DNA of 64,000 nucleotides. It comes from Murinocardiopsis flavida (GTDB taxonomy: Bacteria > Actinomycetota > Actinomycetes > Streptosporangiales > Streptosporangiaceae). The stretch is from NCBI RefSeq assembly GCF_003014485.1, contig NZ_PYGA01000026.1:27736-91735 (forward strand), read 5' to 3'. The notes beneath the pieces are model-generated. The model was not told where the DNA came from, ran no database searches, and saw nothing but the letters and a program-made list of their open reading frames with translations. The position numbers and the translations under genes were made by a program. How positions within the stretch are numbered: the stretch's first letter is position 1; each line of letters opens with the position of its first letter. This document shows positions 59,610-64,000 of the stretch, piece by piece.

Positions 59610-61421
59610 TCACCCGCACGGCAGCCCTCCTCCGCCCTCGCCGTCCCCGATCGGCTCTTGGTCGTGCCACTCGGAGCCCTCCTGGTAGCACACCCCGTAC
59701 GCGCCGCGCTCCTGCTCCGTGAGGGTGTGCCCCCACAGCTCCTCGGGAGGCTCATAGCGGAGGTAGCGCATCTCGTACGGGGTGACGGGGCTGGCGGCCG
59801 GGTTCTCGTTCTGCGGCGGGACGTCGTGGATGGTGAAGGTGAAATCGTCGGTGGACTTGTCGGTGTCCAGCGTGGTCAGCACCTCGGAATCGGTGGACCG
59901 GTAGAACTTGTCCCAGTCCCGGTTGTAGAGGTTCTGCACGTCCTCCTCCTCCAACCGGAAGTCCATGGCCTGGAAGTCCTGGGTGTGCAGGGTGTAGCTG
60001 CCCGTGTCGCGCAGGTACTCGGCGCTGCCGGAGAACACGACGTCGTCCCCCTCGCGTTCGGCCGCGGAGAAGCTGATGGTGAGCTGCGGCTCCCAGTCCC
60101 CGATCAGCGCCCCGCCGTCGCTGTGCGCCTGCCGGGTGGCGACCTCGATGGTCTCGGGGGAGGTGTTCGACACCTGCACCGCACCGACGGAGAAGTCGTC
60201 CCCGGAGTCGGCGTCGCGCAGGTTGGCGCCGCCCTGGTCCACGTCGGCCAGGTCATCGCCGCCGAATCCGGAGCCGCCGCCGGCGCCACCGCTGCCGCCG
60301 CCCGACCCCTCGCCGCCGCTCTGCCCTTGTCCCCCGCCGCCTTCCGGGTCACCCGTGGTGAGCTGCCAGGTCGCGGCGCCCGCGCCCCCGATCAGGACCA
60401 ATGCGAGCGCCGCGGCCACCGGCACCAGCACCCTGCGGTTGCGCCACCGGGAGCGTTTGGGCGGGGCGAGGCTGTTCCACGTCGTGGAGGTGTCCTCGGC
60501 GCGCCCGACCTCGGTCCAGCGGTGCAGCAGCAGGTCGGGGAGCACGCTGGTCGCCGCCTCGCCGGTGACCTGCGGGCCGCCCGTCCACATCGCGGTTACC
60601 GCGTCCAGCGCCTGGGTGGCGGTGGGACGCCGGGCCGGGTCCTTCGCCATGGCCGCGGCGACCAGCGCATGCAGTTGCTCGGGAAGCCCCGCCAGGTCGG
60701 GTTCGTGCTCCAGGGTGCGGATCGCGAGCTCGTCCGGGGTGCCCGTGCCGAACGGGCGCCGGCCCGTGGCCGCGTAGGCCACCAGCCCGCCCCAGGCGAA
60801 CAGGTCCGACTGCGGGGCGGGTTCGGCACCCTGGTACTGCTCAGGGGCGAGCCACCCCGGGGTGCCGAAGAGGCCGCCGGTGCGGGTGATCGCGGACTCC
60901 TCGACCGCGCGGGCGATCCCGAAGTCCAGCACCTTGGGCCCGGACGGAGCGAGCATGACGTTGCCCGGCTTGAGGTCGCGGTGCACGATTCCGGCGGCGT
61001 GCACCACCTGGAGCGCCTCGGCGATCCCTGCGGCCAGCCCCAGCAGCATGTCGCCGCTCAGCGGGCCGTGCCGGTCGATGTGCTCCTTCAGCGTCAGCCC
61101 CGGCACGTACTCGATGCCCAGCCACGGGCGAGCGCTCTTGGTGTCGGCGCCGCGGAACCCCGGCACACAGGTGCCGGTCACCCGGCGCAGCAGGTCGACC
61201 TCGCGGGCGAAGCGCGCGCGGAACTCGGAGTCCGCGGCGTACTGGCGGTGCACCACCTTCAGCGCCAGCGGCGCGCCGCCGTCGTCGACGGCCGCGTAGA
61301 CGACCCCCATCCCGCCCGCGCCCAGCCGCCCGACGACGCGATAGCCGCCTACGTGGGTGGGGTCCTTCTCGGTTCGGGGAGCGAGACCGGCGGCGGCGAA
61401 CTGATCTGGAGCGCTGTGCAT
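59610..61421 (-). CDS. Transmembrane Ser/Thr protein kinase (PknB-type), second of a tandem pair
   Basis: 603 residues. Kinase domain with GRLGAGGMGVVYAAV, LALKVVH, HRDLKPGNVMLAPSGPKVLDFGIARAVEESAITRTGGLFGTPGWLAPEQYQG. The domain is near-identical in layout to the neighbour's, so the pair arose by duplication. After a basic segment and one helix (LVPVAAALALVLIGGAGAATW, ~338-358), a Gly-rich spacer leads to a different extracellular domain of ~200 residues, with YTLHTQDFQAMDFRLEEEDVQNLYNRDWDKFYRSTDSEVLTTL and a C-terminal single Cys. Kinase halves are alike, sensors differ, suggesting two signals feeding related outputs. Confidence 0.92.
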   Translation of the reverse strand: MHSAPDQFAAAGLAPRTEKDPTHVGGYRVVGRLGAGGMGVVYAAVDDGGAPLALKVVHRQYAADSEFRARFAREVDLLRRVTGTCVPGFRGADTKSARPWLGIEYVPGLTLKEHIDRHGPLSGDMLLGLAAGIAEALQVVHAAGIVHRDLKPGNVMLAPSGPKVLDFGIARAVEESAITRTGGLFGTPGWLAPEQYQGAEPAPQSDLFAWGGLVAYAATGRRPFGTGTPDELAIRTLEHEPDLAGLPEQLHALVAAAMAKDPARRPTATQALDAVTAMWTGGPQVTGEAATSVLPDLLLHRWTEVGRAEDTSTTWNSLAPPKRSRWRNRRVLVPVAAALALVLIGGAGAATWQLTTGDPEGGGGQGQSGGEGSGGGSGGAGGGSGFGGDDLADVDQGGANLRDADSGDDFSVGAVQVSNTSPETIEVATRQAHSDGGALIGDWEPQLTISFSAAEREGDDVVFSGSAEYLRDTGSYTLHTQDFQAMDFRLEEEDVQNLYNRDWDKFYRSTDSEVLTTLDTDKSTDDFTFTIHDVPPQNENPAASPVTPYEMRYLRYEPPEELWGHTLTEQERGAYGVCYQEGSEWHDQEPIGDGEGGGGLPCG

Positions 61422-61801
61422 GGACTCTTCCGGGGGCAGGGGATGAGGCGGGGGAAAGGCGAACGACCGGACCCGTGCGGCTACCCGGCGTGTTCAGTGT
61501 GGGACGAATCCGGACGTCGTGCCCCACAAGAAGCCACGGGTAATTACACCTGACAAAGCGGGATCGGGACAACTCCAGCACAGACGTCGTCGCCGAGCGC
61601 GACCACCGGACACCCGGATTCTCCGAGCGGCCGGAGGGGAGACCGGCGCCACCCGCGTCCTGTTCCGGGTCGCGGTCGCGGTCGACGCGCAGTGCCCGCG
61701 CGCCGGCCGGCGCCGCCACAGCGGCGCCGCCACAGCCGCGCCGGTCAGCGCGGTCAGCGGGGTACCGGCGGTGGTCGTCGCGCGTGGCCGCGGGACGGAT
61801 G
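61422..61801. other. Non-coding stretch between kinase and TetR genes
   Basis: 380 bases. No gene is supported: the open frames are GC-rich without ribosome sites. It should contain the kinase promoter; a lower-GC patch (61540-61560, acgggtaattacacctgac) is the likeliest place. No strong palindrome found. Confidence 0.4.
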
Positions 61802-62548
61802 TCAGCGCGCGGGCGGTGGGCCGCCTCGATCGCGGATGAGGGAATCCAGGGCGTCCAGCACCCGGTCCAGGCCGAAGGCCCAGGCGGCCTCGGCGCTGTA
61901 CGGGGCGTTCATGGCCTCCCCCGCGGCCGCGCCGACCCTCTGCGCGAGGGGGAAGTCGTCGCCGAGGTAGGCGGCCAGCCGCCGGCTCCAGGAGGACCAG
62001 ACCTCGGCCATGTCCGCGGCGCGGGGGTCGGGCCGCCGGGCCCGCGCGGAGGCCCGGACGAAGTCGGCGACGAAGCCGAGCGCCGCGTCCTGGTCCACCT
62101 CGTTGAGCCCTGAGCCCTGGAAGGCGTGCAGTTCGTGGTCGTACTTCGCGATCGTCCCCGGCCCCAGCGAGGTGCGCTGGTCGTCGACGTCAAGGAGCCA
62201 CCAGTGCGCCGCGTACAGGGCGAGGTCCGCCTCGGCGAGCCCGCGCACCCGCGCCTGCCAGGCGGTGCTCGCGTAGGGCCCGCGCGGCTGACGGCCGCGC
62301 ACGGTGTCGGCCATGAGAACCAGCAGGTCATCGCGCGATCCCACGTGGGTGTAGAGGGCCATGGCGGAGATTCCGAGTTCGGCGCTAACGCGGCGGACCG
62401 ACACCGCGTCCAGTCCTTCGGCGTCAGCGAGGGCGATCGCCGCGTCCACGGCCTGCGAGGTCGAGACCTTCGCGCGCGGGCCGCGGCTGCCGCCGCCGGG
62501 CGCGTCGGGGTGGTCGCGCCAGAGCAGGTCGATCAGTTCGCGGATCAT
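61802..62548 (-). CDS. TetR-family regulator (TetR_C type)
   Basis: 248 residues. A ~27-residue N-terminal extension (RDHPDAPGGGSRGPRAKV) precedes the helix-turn-helix STSQAVDAAIALADAEGLDAVSVRRVSAELGISAMALYTHVGSRDDLLVLMADTV. The ligand domain has an all-helical pattern with AHWWLLDVDDQRTSLGPGTIAKYDHEL, as in tetracycline-repressor-like C-domains. It is divergent from a VOC gene 80 bases away, and probably controls it and itself. Start at ATG 62548 follows GGAGGGCC. Confidence 0.87.
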   Translation of the reverse strand: MIRELIDLLWRDHPDAPGGGSRGPRAKVSTSQAVDAAIALADAEGLDAVSVRRVSAELGISAMALYTHVGSRDDLLVLMADTVRGRQPRGPYASTAWQARVRGLAEADLALYAAHWWLLDVDDQRTSLGPGTIAKYDHELHAFQGSGLNEVDQDAALGFVADFVRASARARRPDPRAADMAEVWSSWSRRLAAYLGDDFPLAQRVGAAAGEAMNAPYSAEAAWAFGLDRVLDALDSLIRDRGGPPPAR

Positions 62549-62628
62549 CGGGCCCTCCGGGGTCGGGAGTACTCTGGAGATACCTTACTCTATACACCGC
62601 ACAAGGTTTTTCTGATTCGGAGGCGAGC

Positions 62629-63006
62629 ATGAAGATCACCGGTACCGCCGTGTCCCTGAACGTCGCGGCCGCCGACGCCTCGGCCGAGTTCGCCAAGGCC
62701 CACTTCGGCTTCACCGAGGCGATGTCCGCCGACGGCTTCGTGTCCCTGACCCATCCCGACAACGGACTCAACGTGATCTTCCTGCGCACCGGACTCGGGA
62801 GCTTCAAGCCCCAGTCCATCGCCGGATCCGCGGGCCAGGGCACGCTGATCGTCCTCGTTGTGGAGGACATCGACGCCGAGTTCGCCCGCATCGCCGCCGG
62901 GGGCGCCACCGTCGTCACCGAACCGGAGACCGAGCCGTGGGGCGAGCGCTACTGCCAGTTCGCCGACCCCAACGGCATCGTGTGGCAGCTCGTGCAGTGG
63001 GTCTGA
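62629..63006 (+). CDS. VOC (glyoxalase/dioxygenase-like) protein
   Basis: 125 residues. Two beta-alpha-beta-beta-beta halves in one chain: ITGTAVSLNVAAADASAEFAKAHFGFTEAM, then VLVVEDIDAEFARIAAGGATVVTEPETEPWGERYCQFADPNGIVWQLVQWV. The PWGER...DPNG signature places it with bleomycin-resistance-like/glyoxalase VOC proteins. Substrate unknown. It is divergent from a TetR gene and is followed by a long hairpin. Confidence 0.88.
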   Translation: MKITGTAVSLNVAAADASAEFAKAHFGFTEAMSADGFVSLTHPDNGLNVIFLRTGLGSFKPQSIAGSAGQGTLIVLVVEDIDAEFARIAAGGATVVTEPETEPWGERYCQFADPNGIVWQLVQWV

Positions 63007-63011
63007 GCAAC

Positions 63012-63059
63012 CCGCCGGCGTGGCCGGTCCGCATCTGGGCGGCCCGGCCACGCCGGCGG
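63012..63059. terminator. Strong stem-loop after the VOC gene
   Basis: Perfect 16-bp GC arms (63012-63027 and 63044-63059) around a 16-base loop, starting six bases after the stop. The remaining gap to 63254 has only GC-rich imperfect repeats. Confidence 0.7.
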
Positions 63060-63254
63060 CCGGCGTCCAATGGCGGCCCGGCCCACTGGAGGCGGCCCGG
63101 CCCAGCGAGGGCAGGAAGTCCCCGCCGGCCCGGCGTCCAGTGGGCGCGGCCGCGTTGACCGGCACGCCCATCGCCGCACCCCGCGCCACGCGGCGCTTCC
63201 TACGGCCTGACGTGCTCCGACGTCACCGGCCACGCACCGAGAAGAGGACGACAC

Positions 63255-63905
63255 ATGACACGCCCTGTACCCGCCGACCCGACCGCTCTGCACCCCATGC
63301 CCGGGCAGCCGCGCGTGGTGCAGCTGAAACCGCTGGTCACCTCGCCGCTGATCGAGGTCGGGGAGTTCTCCTACTATGACGACCCGGTGGACCCGACCGC
63401 CTTCGAGACCCGCAACGTGCTCTACCACTACGGGCCGGAGAAGCTGGTCATCGGCAGGTTCTGCGCCCTGGGCGAGGGCACGCGGTTCGTCATGAACGGC
63501 GCCAACCACCGCATGGACGGCCCCTCCACCTTCCCCTTCCCTGTCATGGGCGGCTCCTGGGCCGAGCACTTCGACCTCATCTCCGGCCTGCCCGGCCGGG
63601 GCGACACGGTGGTCGGCAACGACGTCTGGTTCGGCTACCAGTCCCTGGTGATGCCCGGTGTCCGCATCGGGCACGGGGCGATCATCGCCTCCGGCGCGGT
63701 CGTGGTCGACGACGTCCCCGACTACGGGATCGTCGGCGGCAACCCGGCCAAGCTCATCCGCCGCCGCCACAGCGACGCGGACATCGCCCGGTTCCTGGCC
63801 GTGGCGTGGTGGGACTGGCCGCTCCAGCACCTCACCGACCACATCCGCACGGTCATGTCCGGCGGCATCGACGACCTGGAGGAAGCAGCGGCCGAACTGG
63901 CCTAG
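63255..63905 (+). CDS. CatB-related O-acetyltransferase (left-handed beta helix)
   Basis: 216 residues. The hexapeptide-repeat domain has YHYGPEKLVIGRFCALGEGTRFVMNGANHRMDG (the conserved His in NGANH), GDTVVGNDVWFGYQSLVMPGVRIGHGAIIASGAVVVDDVPDYGIVGGNPAKLIRRR. The order matches xenobiotic acetyltransferases of the CatB/Vat type, acting on chloramphenicol or streptogramin A, and also sugar O-acetyltransferases. Resistance is not proven. ATG 63255 follows GAAGAGGA. The stop overlaps the stop of a convergent transposase fragment. Confidence 0.88.
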   Translation: MTRPVPADPTALHPMPGQPRVVQLKPLVTSPLIEVGEFSYYDDPVDPTAFETRNVLYHYGPEKLVIGRFCALGEGTRFVMNGANHRMDGPSTFPFPVMGGSWAEHFDLISGLPGRGDTVVGNDVWFGYQSLVMPGVRIGHGAIIASGAVVVDDVPDYGIVGGNPAKLIRRRHSDADIARFLAVAWWDWPLQHLTDHIRTVMSGGIDDLEEAAAELA

Positions 63906-64000
63906 CTGTACTGACCTGAGAGGTTAGGTACGCGGGTGGCGGGAGGGCCGCTGATCGCGGTGTGGAACCGGTGGTGATTGTAGTGGTGCAACCACTCCGG
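63902..64000 (-). mobile_element. 3' end of an IS481-family transposase
   Basis: Reading leftward from the window edge, 32 codons end at TAG (63902-63904) and read EWLHHYNHHRFHTAISGPP, then ATRVPNLSGQYS. This is the DDE-integrase C-terminus of IS481/IS3-type elements, with the WLxxYNxxRxHxxLxxxPP pattern. The rest lies outside the window. It overlaps the acetyltransferase stop codon, which indicates insertion directly at that gene. Confidence 0.85.

Overview
This window is a GC-rich (roughly 70 % or more by eye) chromosomal segment of an actinomycete. Typical families are the XRE/DUF5753 plus DUF397 pair, DUF4383, DUF3159, SpoIIM-like protein, PASTA-less Ser/Thr kinases, and GTGA/ATGA stop-start overlaps. 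The combination suits Nocardiopsaceae or related Streptosporangiales, but the genus is inference only. No rRNA or tRNA gene was recognised.

Layout. 1-14 kb is housekeeping and stress material: an ArsR-MFS operon with a 21-bp-arm operator, a PaaI thioesterase, a probably leaderless phosphotransferase gene, a lipoprotein, catalase, an MHS-family transporter, TspO and MarR, a photolyase/SDR-DUF2867/DUF4383 operon, and a MarR divergent from an FMN reductase. 14.2-17.1 kb is an abaA/whiJ-like regulatory locus (DUF397, two XRE/DUF5753 regulators, an RsbW-like ATPase) around an AT-rich divergent promoter. 17.3-25.0 kb is a type I-E CRISPR interference operon (cas3, a small gene, cas8e, cse2, cas7e, cas5e, cas6e) with no cas1, cas2 or array in the window. 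Its Cas3 stops early, and the small overlapping gene behind it looks like the missing Cas3 C-terminal domain.

25-34.7 kb holds a TetR-MMPL exporter pair, then a CPBP protease/histidine kinase/LuxR-type regulator operon. A nearly identical 48-bp element lies upstream of that operon and of the neighbouring lipoprotein hydrolase. 34.8-49.3 kb is an unusual metabolic cluster of twelve genes. Ten lie on the minus strand: a threonine-synthase-like enzyme, amino-acid oxidase, GSAM-like aminotransferase, methyltransferase, sarcosine-oxidase-like enzyme, Rieske oxygenase, aldehyde dehydrogenase, ferredoxin reductase, ferredoxin and PhyH oxygenase. Two divergent adenylate-forming enzymes follow a shared promoter region. 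There is no NRPS, PKS or carrier protein. The set suggests making or remodelling an N-methylated amino acid or quaternary amine; the product is unknown.

49.4-64 kb contains a MerR regulator with two matching 19-bp-spacer promoters facing opposite ways, a STAND (NB-ARC/TPR) ATPase, and a glycerophosphotransferase-like gene carrying about ten in-frame copies of a 7-bp repeat (a possible phase-variable locus). A secreted PL14-like lyase, two tandem paralogous Ser/Thr kinases, a TetR/VOC pair, a CatB-like acetyltransferase and the 3' end of an IS481-type transposase complete the window.
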